DNA from: Neodiprion pinetum
Taxonomy: Eukaryota; Arthropoda; Insecta; Hymenoptera; Diprionidae
Direction of reading: 5' to 3'
DNA length: 64,000 nucleotides
NCBI RefSeq assembly: GCF_021155775.2
Contig: NC_060238.1
Location: 14,980,542 to 15,044,541 of the forward strand
In this document: positions 1-10,658 of the stretch, in pieces
Position numbering within the stretch: the first letter of the stretch is position 1
Layout: the number at the start of each line of letters is the position of its first letter
The notes under the pieces: generated by a model
Database searches by the model: none
Told to the model about the DNA's origin: nothing
Seen by the model: the letters and a program-made list of their open reading frames with translations, nothing else
Translations under genes and position numbers: made by a program

Positions 1-770
1 GGAATCTTCAAAACTACGGAAAGTAGTATACTTTCCTAACATACATTTCTTTCAATTTACTCACTTATTATTTACCTTTACGTGTTATTATTAAATGTCT
101 AAGCTCGCGACAACTTTTGCTTTACATGTGCTTGTCAATGTTCAATACACAAGGCGACATAACCTAATCTCTGACTTTTGTTATTCACTATTTTATTCAA
201 ATTCTGTGTTTAACGTTAATAGTTTCCTCTGTTCACAATCGTCTGTATACGTTATTCTTAACTTTGCTAAAGAGAACCTTCCTACTCGTTGGCATATAAG
301 TACCCTTGACCACGGGGCGTAATTTAAATTTTTCAACACTTTTACTTCTGTTTAATATTTTCTCTCAAATCTGTATTTATTCCCTTCTGCAATTTATTGC
401 CCACCTTCATACCCAATGCTTTCAGAGAAAAAACCCATTTTTATCAACTGACAGTACCTTACTGCTGTCTTTCCACATGGTGAAACCTAACCTCTCATTA
501 GCACGCTTTTAATCGGTGCCATCGTGATGTATTTAAGTTTGTCAAATGAATGAATACTTCAGGTACTTGTTTGCACTGATATTTATTATAACAAATGAAG
601 GTAGCGGGTAAATTACATCACGTCACAATTGCATGGATAACAAAGCAGAGGCTTAACACGAATGTGCCACCACGTGCGTACTGAGCTCGGCAAATCCCGT
701 ACTCACTCGGCGTGCACAATGTCTGGCGCCGCTCACTTACACTTAAACACATACACTACATGTGTACACT
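1..770. other. AT-rich non-coding stretch, no gene seen
   Basis: Only short, low-complexity reading frames occur on either strand and none has a recognisable motif. I see no repeat ends or RNA genes here. Confidence 0.5.
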
Positions 771-780
771 GATATATAAT

Positions 781-982
781 TACCCGATATTATCCGTCAT
801 TATGAGGATATCCGAAAAATATTGCTGTATCCGGATCGATCTAAATATTCGCTTAGTTTCGAGTTATCCAGATCCAAATATTCAGAAGGTTTCGGATAAT
901 CCGGATACCCAGATTTGAAGCGTCGGATTTGTGAAATCCGGAAAATTCGGCTATCCGGATACCCGAAAAAGTTCCAGCACTA
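781..982. mobile_element. hAT-like transposon terminus with ATCCGGAT-type subterminal repeats
   Basis: The stretch is dense in degenerate ATCC/GGAT motifs (for example GTATCCGGAT and CTATCCGGATACCCG). It ends at about 970-982 with AGTTCCAGCACTA, whose reverse complement starts TAGTGCTGGAAC. Many hAT elements have TIRs starting CAGTGNTG followed by GGGTATCC-type repeats, so this looks like one decayed hAT end. The partner end was not found, and the first TIR base differs from consensus. No transposase is present. Confidence 0.4.
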
Positions 983-2372
983 CTATTGAACCAACAATCC
1001 TCAGCATCAGCCGCGAACCAATAATCTTCAACTTCACTATCAGACCTTCAGCTCCCAGCAAAAGTATTACTTCTTGAAAATATTAGGCCATTTTAGAAGG
1101 CAGCTCCTAAAAAGAAGAATATAGGTGGGATAAAAGTGGGAAAATGTAGGATTCTCACATGAACACCTGAAAAAAATGACATAGCATGAGAACATAATGA
1201 GAAAGATTCAAAAAAATTAAAAACAGCTGAGAAAAAGATCGATACCTCCTCAGTCGAAAAAAAAGACAGTAACCAAACGACGGAGACCAACCGACAAAAA
1301 AGCCAAAATAACACCGTGTAGAAGACTATGACAGCGGAAAAGTGCGAAAAAAGGGAAAAAATTATTTCTACGCTTCAAGTTTGTCTAGGTCGTTTGACCA
1401 GAGTTCTTCTCTAACTTCAATCGGAATGGGATGAGTGAGTGAGAGGGTGAATAAATAAATAACACGATTTCGCGGGAAAGACAAGACGCTTGCTTCGGCA
1501 TAAAAACCCTCGCGGTGCAGAGGGAAAAGCCGAAGCAAGACAAGTGTTTATTAACTGCAAATCAGATCATCATAAAACAGGTTAATACAGTCGCTGGTGC
1601 GTTCCTTGTCAACCAGATTGAATGATCATTCAATAATCTTAAGCCAACTTATCTAAGTCTCCATGAGAAACCGTGCTCCGCAACTTCCACGCACTCGTGG
1701 AAGCAGGGAATGGAGAGCGTCATGGTGGCCCAATGCCGTGCAAACAGCGGTCCCGACGTCTCGGGAACCAACGCTACGCGAAACGAAATAATCGACGCGA
1801 GTGTCTAAGGAAAACCTAACACGTCCTACCTATTCGAGCGCTCGAGACTAACTAACTTGCGCTGCGCCCTCACCGGCCAAGCGAACGTACGTAACTGCCG
1901 ATTCGAGTATCGGCCCACGAATTTCTGGCGTGGACAATAAGTACGTAATTTGAATTACTATAACGTTGAACTACTTGGCATGTGGAATAAGAAAGTAAAT
2001 CTACTGTTGTGACTCTTTAGCCACCTTATACGTGGTAAATAGGTACAACATACGAATATAACGAAACTAAAGTATTTTGTTGTTATAAATTTACAAACTA
2101 ATATAATAATAATAAAGTGGCGCGAACAAAGTTATTGCATGAAGTAGCTAGGTATAGTTATTTCTTCTTCCTAACAAATACATACGTTACTACCGCAAAT
2201 CGTTTATTTTATAATATTATAAAATAGAATGTTAAGTACAAAACTAATAGTCATACTATACCTAATTTTAGGAGAAACAAATAGTCTCTAGAAGAGCAAA
2301 TATGTTTTTCGTTCAAGTAGGTTGTTTTTTCTATCTATTAAAGTGTTAGCCATGAGACTCGTACTCATTATA
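983..2372. other. Non-coding stretch, no gene seen
   Basis: The first third is AT-rich and the part around 1650-1930 has more GC. It holds one compound hairpin (1489-1539, listed separately). The part around 1440-1930 could be an old LTR, because ATAAAAACCC resembles a TATA element, but no matching partner repeat was found. No convincing coding sequence is present. Confidence 0.4.
1489..1539. repeat. Compound stem-loop
   Basis: An 11-bp perfect stem (CTTGCTTCGGC at 1489-1499, GCCGAAGCAAG at 1529-1539) encloses a second 5-bp stem (CCCTC at 1507-1511, GAGGG at 1520-1524). GACAAG-like hexamers lie just outside both arms. It could be an RNA structure within an old LTR or a fold-back remnant. Confidence 0.45.
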
Positions 2373-2415
2373 TCTCTCTATCTAGTAAAAAAGTTTCAAA
2401 CAAATGAACAGGCAG

Positions 2416-2490
2416 AAAAAGATTATAATAACAATAGTAAAAAAAGACTATAATAACAATAGTATAAAAAAGATTATAATAACAATAGTA
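2416..2490. repeat. Tandem repeat, about 25 bp x 3, near the Helitron 5' end
   Basis: Three consecutive copies of an AT-rich unit of the form AAAAAGAYTATAATAACAAT plus AGTA begin near 2416, 2441 and 2466. Copies differ by one substitution and by the length of the A run. Confidence 0.8.
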
Positions 2491-2637
2491 CACGCATGAA
2501 GTTGACGGTGGGGTGAGATCCCGAAAACAAAACAAAAAGCATCTAGCAAACAAAACTTCCTTTGACAGCTGTCATCGGCTGTTTATGACAGTCTTTGACA
2601 AATATCTTTATAGGTATCTGTTTCTGACGCGCAAAAA

Positions 2638-3087
2638 ATGAACATGCAAACGAAAATTATCAAGATGATTCTCGACGGGAATTGTCTTTTTCGCGCGCTG
2701 GCGTATTGTGTATACGGCACTCAAGATCGACACGCAGAGGTGAGACTGAGTATCGTATCAAATATAGTGGATAATTGGTCTACATTTGCGGGTTTTATTA
2801 CAGGTAATGAGTCAAACGGTGCTGTGATTAGGTCACCTGGTGATTACAAATCACATATGAATAAAAATGGAATATACGGGGGAAAAGCAGAATTAGCTGC
2901 AGCTGCGGACATTTTTAAGATATGTTTAATCGTGTATCGCGAAGAACAAATTCATCCACACCGGATCGGATCACAAAATGAAACACAATTCTCGCTACTC
3001 TTCACCGGCGACGGAGACAGTGGACACTTTGATGTCTTGCAGAACCAAAATAAAATTCAGATAGTGAGTAATAAGTATCAAAAGTAA
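2638..3087 (+). CDS. OTU-like cysteine protease (putative deubiquitinase) carried by a Helitron
   Basis: A 149-residue intact frame. Near residue 13 it has the OTU nucleophile motif DGNCLFRA (catalytic Cys with the preceding Asp). A GGKAEL segment near residue 80 corresponds to the family's WGG..EL region, and GHFDVL near residue 130 supplies the catalytic His. Asp, Cys and His are all present and the length fits a single OTU fold. OTU enzymes cleave ubiquitin or related modifiers from proteins. The ATG at 2638 is the first in frame after an upstream stop; a second Met lies three codons before DGNC. The gene sits inside Helitron boundaries, consistent with known OTU-carrying Helitrons. Whether it is expressed, and its substrate, cannot be judged here. 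Confidence 0.75.
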   Translation: MNMQTKIIKMILDGNCLFRALAYCVYGTQDRHAEVRLSIVSNIVDNWSTFAGFITGNESNGAVIRSPGDYKSHMNKNGIYGGKAELAAAADIFKICLIVYREEQIHPHRIGSQNETQFSLLFTGDGDSGHFDVLQNQNKIQIVSNKYQK

Positions 3088-3120
3088 CAAGCAAATGATA
3101 GTAGATCTAAATATATCACC

Positions 3121-4056
3121 AAACAGTCAAAAGGACAGCCAGGATTTACGATGACAATGGAGAAAGGAGGAGTTTCAAGCAGCAGACAAAGCGATGAAGA
3201 TGGTGGATGGTCGGAAGTATTATAAAAGAAAAAGGAAAATAAAATTGTAAGTGCGAAGAACCAAATAAGCCATAGAATAATATCCACCAAATATTCGTAT
3301 AACCAGGTAAGAGGACAACCAGGATCGATGTTGACCACAAGAGAAAGAGGTGTTTTGCGGAATGAACAGCAACGCAAATATAGAGAAAAAAATAATATAA
3401 AGAAGGTGATTTTGAAGAATAACCGGCAGAACGGTAGTAAAAATAATTCAACGAAGGGTGTCGAAGAATCAGAAGAATCGATTGTGATTATTGATTTGGA
3501 AAATAAATCAAGAGGACGACCAACCAATGTGATGGACATGGAAGAGCGAAAAATTAGACGACGAGAACAGCAGCGAAAATATAGTGAAGCGAACAAAAAA
3601 TATCATACTGGCTTTTTAACCAACGAACAGAAAGGAGGAGTTTCAACCAGCAGACAAGGCGATGGAGACGGTGGATGGTCGGACGTATCACAAAAGAAAA
3701 AGGAAAATAAAATTGTAAGTGCATATAACCAAATAAGCCATAGAATAATAATACACAAATATTCCTATAACCAGGCAACAGGATGACCAGGATCTATGTT
3801 AATCACAAGAGAAAGAGGTGTTTTGCGGAGTGAACAGCAACACAAATATAGAGAAAAAAATAATATAAAGAAGGTGATTTTGGAAAATAACGGGCAGAGC
3901 GGTAGCAAAAATAATTCAGCAAGTCAAGGAGATAGATCGATATCAATAGAGAAGGAACACCAATTTTCAACCAACGAATGGAAGCTTAGATTGATGAAAA
4001 AAAGAAAAGTAAGTACAGAAGGAATTAAAGTGGACAGCAAGTGCAGACCTGTCATC
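3121..4056 (+). repeat. 468-bp tandem duplication inside the Helitron
   Basis: Two adjacent units repeat at an offset of 468 bp. AGAAAGGAGGAGTTTCAA occurs at 3161 and 3629, and the frames beginning at 3328 and 3796 encode nearly the same peptide (TRERGVLRxEQQxKYREKNN). Substitutions are scattered, so the duplication is not recent. Confidence 0.85.
3328..3786 (+). CDS. Basic repeat protein with AT-hook-like motif, uncharacterised
   Basis: A 152-residue frame, very rich in Lys, Arg, Glu and Asn. It contains a REQQRKY-type basic motif twice (near residues 10-20 and again after an RGRPTN segment near residue 60). RGRP is the core of an AT-hook, so minor-groove DNA binding is possible. Similar basic repeats sit at the N-terminus of some Helitron-encoded proteins, and this may be a fragment of one. 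The frame lies in the duplicated region, and the upstream copy at 3121 has a stop. I do not recognise a complete protein, and it may not be translated. Confidence 0.35.
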   Translation: MLTTRERGVLRNEQQRKYREKNNIKKVILKNNRQNGSKNNSTKGVEESEESIVIIDLENKSRGRPTNVMDMEERKIRRREQQRKYSEANKKYHTGFLTNEQKGGVSTSRQGDGDGGWSDVSQKKKENKIVSAYNQISHRIIIHKYSYNQATG

Positions 4057-4068
4057 AAATCAACGTGA
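3796..4068 (+). CDS. Second copy of the basic repeat peptide, truncated
   Basis: A 90-residue frame that is a diverged tandem copy of the start of the preceding frame (TRERGVLRSEQQHKYREKNN). It then runs into unrelated sequence and stops about 100 bp before the Helitron 3' hairpin. It is probably a by-product of the 468-bp duplication. Confidence 0.3.
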   Translation: MLITRERGVLRSEQQHKYREKNNIKKVILENNGQSGSKNNSASQGDRSISIEKEHQFSTNEWKLRLMKKRKVSTEGIKVDSKCRPVIKST

Positions 4069-4168
4069 AGGAATTCGCCTGTCTACTAGACAATGCGTAA
4101 GGAAATAGTGAGGCGCGTAGCGCCGAGATGGGGTTGGCGCGCGAAGCGCGCAGGGGTGAAGCCCCTAG

Positions 4169-4480
4169 TAATTCTAAAAAATATTCTATAAAAAGTGCAA
4201 TTAAATTTCCATTTGTCAATATGTGTATGCATTCATTACCAATTGAAAAATTGAACATGCATACAACTAATACTCGTTCCGTATTCACAAAACTAATCAA
4301 TTAATCGCAATCACCGCCATAGAGCTATATTATCGCCAAATACTGACAAAACTCTGGCTACAAAAAAGCGTGATATCAAGGAATGTAAGGTGGAACGTCG
4401 AGAATACGTACTGTAATAATTTCCTCTTCTCTTTCTTGTATTACGTAGCGTTATGCCAAGGTACACGTACCTTGTGACCT
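4169..4480. other. Non-coding stretch between Helitron and fold-back repeat
   Basis: AT-rich sequence with no gene. A local inverted repeat (CAAGGTACACGTACCTTG, 4458-4475) lies at its right end. Confidence 0.5.
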
Positions 4481-4884
4481 ATTGTCTTAAGGTACAAGCC
4501 CTCGTGTCCTAAGGTACACTTGGGGACAATGGATATGAGACGACTAATTTTTTACACTAGACAATCAGTTGGCAATACAGAGAAACCTACAGCGCATAGT
4601 GGGCTGAGCGCGAAACGAACTCAATCTCAATAAACATAACATAACCCATGACCGTCGTTGACGCGTCAATCCAACAAGTCATTATTCCCTCGTCATTCCA
4701 AGGTTAGATTCGACGCTCATGGGTTATGTTATGTTTATTGAGATTAAGTTTGTTTTGCGCTCGGCAGACTATGGCGCTGTAGGTTTCTCTGTGTTGCCAA
4801 GATAATTATGTAGTGTAAAAAATTAGCCGTCTCAGATTCATTGTTCTCAAGTGTACATGCCGTGTTTGTACCTTGGGACAAATG
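4481..4884. repeat. Fold-back repeat with ~165-bp inverted arms
   Basis: The left arm (about 4481-4650) and right arm (about 4718-4884) are imperfect reverse complements. GTACACTTGGGGACAAT at 4514 pairs with ATTGTTCTCAAGTGTAC at 4839, and ATAACATAACCCATGA near 4637 pairs with TCATGGGTTATGTTAT at 4717. The spacer is about 67 bp and there is no coding content. It is probably an old fold-back MITE. Target duplications were not identified. Confidence 0.7.
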
Positions 4885-5267
4885 TAACATTTGAGAACAA
4901 CGTTCTTCTTCAAGAACTTCGCTTCAATATATACTATCCCACATGTTTTTTGTAGGTGAAAGAAACTTCACCAGACATTCCTACACAAAGTTGATAATTC
5001 TTTAATAACGAATATAAAAATTACAGTGATCCGAGAAAAGCGTCCCAAGATACAAAAGCTTCCCCTACTTTCCTCCCAAATATGACGATACATGACATCA
5101 GCAGCCGTACGTAAAAATCAATCAAGGACGATAGAAAATGGAGCGACTAATTTCTGAATAGTATATCCAATCAGTACCAAAAGGGCACCGAATTCGTATG
5201 TCAAAGAATTTTTTTCTAACGCCATAATGGACGATTTTTTGGTAGTGTCCTGTCAAGATGCCGTTGT

Positions 5268-5525
5268 ACCAGGAGCTTGAAAATTCTTCTTTGCCGATAA
5301 TGGGATCAAGCACCTGATTTTTGAATAGGGCACCTGTTGAGCATCTGACTAGCACTCAATTTTCGTGTAACGCAATTTTTTCTCCAGCCAATATTCGATG
5401 TTTTCAGATTATGCATTGCCAGCGTGACATTCCGTCAGCAGCTCGAAGTGAAATTTCTTTTTCATCAGTAATGCAATCGAGCACGTGATTTTTGAATAGG
5501 CCACCTAATTAGTACCTAAAGAGCA
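5268..5525. repeat. Degenerate tandem duplication, about 171-bp offset
   Basis: CACCTGATTTTTGAATAGG near 5311 and CACGTGATTTTTGAATAGG near 5482 lie in two diverged copies of the same sequence, which also share the GAGCTTGAAAATTCTTC / CAGCTCGAAGTGAAATTTC stretch. No gene is seen from 4885 to 5848. Confidence 0.55.
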
Positions 5526-5705
5526 CCTAATTATGATATCTGTAATGATAGATTTTATCAATATGGTTCTGCTAACATTAGAGAGGTACAGAAACGCTCA
5601 CTCACGTAAAGAGAGTGAAAACCAGGTACAAGAGTACAGGGATGTAACAGAAGTCAAGAACCGACAAAGAGAGGGTGCGATGCATGCGTCACCGAATCGA
5701 TCTAT

Positions 5706-7640
5706 TTTTAGTATACGTGTAGGACATGACAGGGAGTGTAACAGGTGCAAGTAGTAAGACACTCTTCTAAGCCGTTCCCGAGAAATTATTTAAGGCCTTA
5801 TATGTATACGCGAAAAATTTCAAAATTGTTCATTTTTTTAAATTTTTCATTCCATTAGCCTGAACGATTATGAGTATTTTAAACTTTACAGAATTGAAAA
5901 ATTCCAAAAATTATTACAGATTTCACTCTCTAAATGCTGTAAATGTTTTTGATTCCATTAGCCTGAATGGTTATGAATATTTTAAACCTTACAGAATTGA
6001 AAAATTCCAAAAATTGTTAAAGTTACAGCATTTAGCATGTGAAAACTTTAACAATTTTTGGAATTTTTTAATTCTGTAAGGTTTAAAATATTCATAACCG
6101 TTCAGGCTAATGGCATCAAAAATAAAACAAAATGTAGATGTAGATATTGACTGCGCACATTGCTACGTAATCGTAAATTTTCGCCCCACATATAGCGCAG
6201 GATGCTATTAGATAAGGTGAGATTGCATTTATATATCTATACCGCGCGACGCGCCCGACTGCCAACTTCAAAGACGTTTTTCCATGATTCACTTTTTTGA
6301 ACCTTGTGAAAGTTCTAATTCTTGAACGAAAGTTCAGATCACTTTGAAATTTTTACAACATATTATTAGCATCATCACCTATCGTGTGAATTACAGGAAC
6401 AAAAATTTGAATGACACAAAAAAATATAAAAATTAACATACTGACAGAAAATTGGGTAAAAAAATTTTAAGTTTCGAATTTTTATTATCATAATTTTTTT
6501 TTTGATAATATAGTTAGATCACACTGAAGATACATTCATTATGCGATTATAAATATGTTATTGTTTTTCAAACACCCACATGGATGCCGAGATCTTTCAC
6601 CATCAACGCGCGCGCAAAAAAAATACATTGCCTTATGATGTTATATCTCTGCCATTTGTTAATATTTTTTATCTCTTTTTTCACATATACTTAACCATGT
6701 GCATGACTGATCTGTAAAAAATGTGGTCAATTGTGGTGCTGTCGGGAGGTTAGTTACTGTATGACGCCAGAGAATATGGTTTACAAGTTGTTTATTGCCA
6801 GAAAAATCGGGTTACACAGTTCGGATGGCGTAGTAGAAAATGCGGAAGGCAAGGAAAATAAGCGAAACGAGTCGATAGATACATATGTGCCAAGAGCGTG
6901 GTGAAGACTGGGTAGAGATGAAGAAAAAGTGCAGGCTCGCCCCCGAGTCGAGGCCAAGGGTCGCGTCGCGCCATAAATGCCACATGTAGGGAAATTTCCG
7001 GCGCGGTCAAACCCTTAGCCCTCGGCTAGCGAGGCGAGGCCTGGACACTCGAAAGTTAGTTGTAAAGAACTATAGAAAAAGATACACATGGAGAAACGGA
7101 AATATTTTAATGGTTTTTCGCCGGCTTGCCGGTGGCGGGTGTCCGCCACATCAATATATGCGTCATTTTTTGTAACCGCGTCTAGCAAAGTACCTTCGAA
7201 AATCGGCGAAATCGTGTATATAATGCCTCAAATGAATTATCAATAATTCGATAATCAAAATGAGATATTGAAATTTTCACTATGAATTTGCATTTATTAT
7301 TTTGACTACTGATTAATTGATAATTAATTGTGATATCCCGGGATAGGAGATACACCTAGTGTATAAGTATACATTTGTACGGAGATAAACACAGGTCTGA
7401 TTGTAAGTGTCCGAGAGTGTGTACCGGTAATCGATGGACAGTTTCGACTGGGCCGTATACGGGATGAGTAAGGCATAATTTCCAGAAATAAATACGTTCT
7501 AAAATACCCCACGCCTTTTCCCGTGATGAACCTCACATTAATTTAATTAATTTCTCAGAAATGGCTGAGAAGCGTGCCTTATTACTTGTACCTGTTATAC
7601 TCCTGGTCATGACCTACACATGTACTAAAGATGCATTGTA
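5706..7640. repeat. Pair of ~85-bp inverted repeats (5706-5795 and 7557-7640)
   Basis: The + strand at 5718-5795 (GGACATGACAGGGAGTGTAA, then GAGAAATT) matches the reverse complement of 7557-7625 at roughly three quarters of positions. The repeats could be the ends of one decayed element of about 1.9 kb, or two independent copies in opposite orientation. The interior has no recognisable gene. Confidence 0.4.
5849..6117. repeat. Fold-back palindrome with 74-bp arms plus a direct copy
   Basis: Arms 5951-6024 and 6044-6117 are almost perfect reverse complements separated by 19 bp. They begin GATTCCATTAGCCTGA and end CGTTCAGGCTAATGGCATC. A third, direct copy of the arm lies at 5849-5921. An RNA across this region would form a long hairpin. 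Confidence 0.8.
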
Positions 7641-8030
7641 CAATCTCCTTGTGAGCCGGACAAGAAATGTGGCAAATGAAACGCGGGACTGAGAAAAAAA
7701 AAATAGAGAGTCGTCGTCTTCGAGCAGCCGGGAGGACGTCATTTTCACTCGATCGCAAGATTAGGAATGAGGAAAGCGCGGTCACTCAGGACCTGGCGTG
7801 GGGTAGTAGCGGCAGTCGAAGGTGTCACGGCCGATGATTGGCTCGCGGTTCTTGCGGACTGTGATTAGCAGGCACTCAACTGAGGTTAATGTTGCAGAGT
7901 GGCAGCAGTGGCCGGTAACGTCGGCAGCATTCGCGGCACCCTCTGTGTTCGCCGTGTCTCGTTTGCATTGTTTCTAACTGATTCGGAGCGACAGCCGGCA
8001 AACGTTAGACAATCCGGTGTTTGTTTTTTA
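6118..8030. other. Non-coding stretch, no gene seen
   Basis: Mostly AT-rich. It contains short GC-richer islands (6920-7040, 7660-8030) but no coding frame with recognisable content. The right-hand member of the 85-bp inverted repeat pair is at 7557-7640. Confidence 0.5.
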
Positions 8031-8663
8031 CCCTTATGTGCGCGCCCGGGTACCCCGGGTGCCCACCTCGTCACGATTTTGCTTTTAGTTTTTTGAAAAT
8101 TTTTTTTTCTTGATCTGAGCCTCCGGATGTAGGAAGTTCAACTCTTCACGAAGAGATTCCCATAGCTATATTTCGAGAAAAATAATTATTTGCAATAAAA
8201 AAATTAACTTGAAGTACGGTTAGTGCCAGAGGGCATCCAGGGTACCCGGGTACCCAGTAGTGAGAACTTTCTTATATTCATCTGTAAATCAATGTTAAAG
8301 TTAATAAATGTTCCTAACTGAGCGAATGCGTCACTGCTGAGCTCTTGTAAAATTGGAAAGGGAAGGACGCTATGTAACTACAACTTCCACAAACATTTGG
8401 AACATCTGCTGCTCGATGAAGCCAATAATTGACTGTGAAATGCTCGAGATCCCCTCCTCTGATTTCTTTTTGAGGCAACTACACGCTACTTTTAAACGTG
8501 AATATAGCTTAATCACTTTTCAATTATGTTTACTCAATGAAGTAAATCGATTTAAAATGATTCTGTTCTCATCTGAACTCAAAAAGTAATCAAAACTGGA
8601 GATGGGTACCCGGGTACCCCGCGTGCGCATCAACGTAGGAGAAGTTGGGTGCGCACATAAGGG
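8031..8663. mobile_element. MITE, 633 bp, TTTA target duplication
   Basis: Terminal inverted repeats start CCCTTATGTGCGC on the left and read GCGCACATAAGGG on the right. They are flanked by TTTA at 8027-8030 and 8664-8667. The GGGTACCCGGG-containing subterminal blocks (8040-8070 and 8600-8632) are also inverted relative to each other; the right side has about 25 extra bases between terminus and block. A central GGGTACCCGGGTACCC lies at 8240-8255. CCC termini with a TTAA-like target are reminiscent of piggyBac-type MITEs, but no transposase is present to confirm it. Confidence 0.65.
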
Positions 8664-8667
8664 TTTA

Positions 8668-9301
8668 TATCTCCACTCTCTGGGATGGTCCATTCGGGAT
8701 TCTGATCGGCGTCATGGGCGTTTCGACGATATACAGATGCGTTTTGCACATGGAAGGCGTCCAGCGTGAGTAGTTTAGGCTGACTGACCAATTGTTTTTA
8801 GTTGGTGGTTGCCTGCTCCTTTGAAGAATGTTTGTTACGGCCAATGCCGATCTGAACTTCTTGGGGAATGCGTCAATATTATACGACGAGGAACAGGTAC
8901 TCGCAGCGGGGCGTTGAAGGAACTGCACCAAGAGTACTTTCCTTGTTCGTGCGTTTGTAGACAGCATCTCGTCCTGTTTCTGGGGCTTAACGAGATTCGG
9001 ATACTGTTTCCTCTCTTGTCCATCTCCTCAGATATGACAAGTACAGGAGTAAGGGAAAGAGGAATAATTCGAAAGATATTGAAAATTATATTTATAACTA
9101 ATCATGGACCATGTCAAGAGCCTGGCTGCTGACGGACGGCACGTTATCGAAACGACAGGAGTTAACGGTCCCCTATTGCGGGTTGAAATGCCGTCTTACA
9201 ACCTACAAGCCTACAATTAATTTAGTGTTGTCGCAATACCACACCAATTATTTCGTAAGTTGTCACTTTCTTTGCCTAAAACTGTCATTGAAAGAAGGAA
9301 T
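8668..9301. other. Non-coding stretch, no gene seen
   Basis: Short frames on both strands overlap each other without recognisable motifs. No repeat structure was found. Confidence 0.45.
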
Positions 9302-10626
9302 TAGTAGTGTATATACTAGAGTTCTAACTCAAAGACGGCGGCGTTCACCCCCAGCTCCCCCTTAGCTCGCCCCTCGGCCGGCGGTCCTCCCCAGTCGTTC
9401 CCCCTCGACACGTGGCGCAAACCCCCTCCCGCCACCCTAAACCCCATGGCGCTACCCCACTCCCTCCCCCCTAAATCCGCGGCGCTACCCTCCCCCCCCC
9501 CATCGTCCACCCCCCGCAATTGATCATTTTCGCGGTTTGCCGCAAAATGGATACTTTCATGGGATTTGACACACACACACACACACACACAAAATCAATA
9601 AATACAAAAATCAATGAATTAATCAATTAATACAAAATAAATGTAAATGTTTTTTATCATAACATGTTTAAGAGTTTTTGAGTCGTTTAATGATTTGTGT
9701 TTATATGTGCAAAGAAAAAGTTTGCAAGTTTTGAGAATTCTTCATTTTGATTTATTGTTTATTGTCCGTGATAGTGTTCTCGAATCATGGTTTTCGCTCT
9801 TTTTATTTGAAGTGTTTTGTGTGTCATTTCAATTTGAATTTGCTTGTTTATCCTTGTTTACAGTACCTGTTGAGGACTCGAGGGTTATATGTTTGTCGAC
9901 ATCGGCCAAATATGACGAGAGTTTGTCAAGACTGCTGGCCACGAGAGAAAAGGAATCGATGAACTTCAAGCTCATCATCGACCCTTCGATTTTTATTTCG
10001 TATTAATTAATCAATTCATTTATTGTCGTATCTAATAATTTTTGTGTGTTCGTTCTTGATTTTTCATATGCTCCCCGAGTGAGCTTGTTCCAGGGCGAAT
10101 AAGTAACTGCTTCTCTCTATTTCTTTCTCTCTCTCTCTCTATCTAGTTATTTATTTATTTTAATTTTTATCTAACTCATTCTTTCGTTTATCTTCATCAT
10201 TTTTACTACTCTTATATGACTATTATTACATTATTGTATATCAATGTTATTGTGTTTTACATTTATTTTGTATTAATTGATTAATTCATTGATTTTTGTA
10301 TTTATTAATGTAATATCGAAAATAGAAACGTGCGAGTATGCACAGGCCATTAGATAGTTTTAGGTATAGCAGTAAGGTATTTTGTACGGAGTGTAGGAGA
10401 AAGTATGAGTTGAGGGATGCAAGAGTGGAGTGGGAGGTGAACGGGGACGGAGGGTCAATTGACCTGAGTTCAGAGTTCAGTTCTGACTGCGTTGCAGACA
10501 AAGACGTGTCACTCTTATGTACAACACTGTAATGAACACTTAAATTAAAGCCTGAACTTATTCACTACTAGAGTTAAGAACCTGTATCCCATCCACATCT
10601 CAGGGATAAGTATATTACATTAATTT

Positions 10627-10658
<32 letters not shown>

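Larger units (their letters stand above)
2373..4168 (+). mobile_element. Helitron, non-autonomous, carrying an OTU-protease gene
   Basis: The 5' end is TC within TCTCTCTATCTAGTAAAA, preceded by A. The 3' end is CTAG (4165-4168), followed by T. Just inside the 3' end are two stacked hairpins: GCGCGC-GAA-GCGCGC (4137-4151) and GGGG-TGAAG-CCCC (4153-4165). This A^TC...CTAG^T arrangement, with no TIRs or target duplication, is the Helitron signature. The 1,796 bp contain no Rep or helicase domain, so an autonomous partner would be needed to mobilise it. Cargo is an OTU gene (2638-3087) and a duplicated basic-repeat region (3121-4056). The exact 5' end is less certain than the 3' end. Confidence 0.75.

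Noticed and set aside
7886..8096. Overlapping frames on both strands near 7.9-8.1 kb as a possible gene
   Set aside because: They overlap on opposite strands in the GC-richer edge of a MITE and have no recognised motif.
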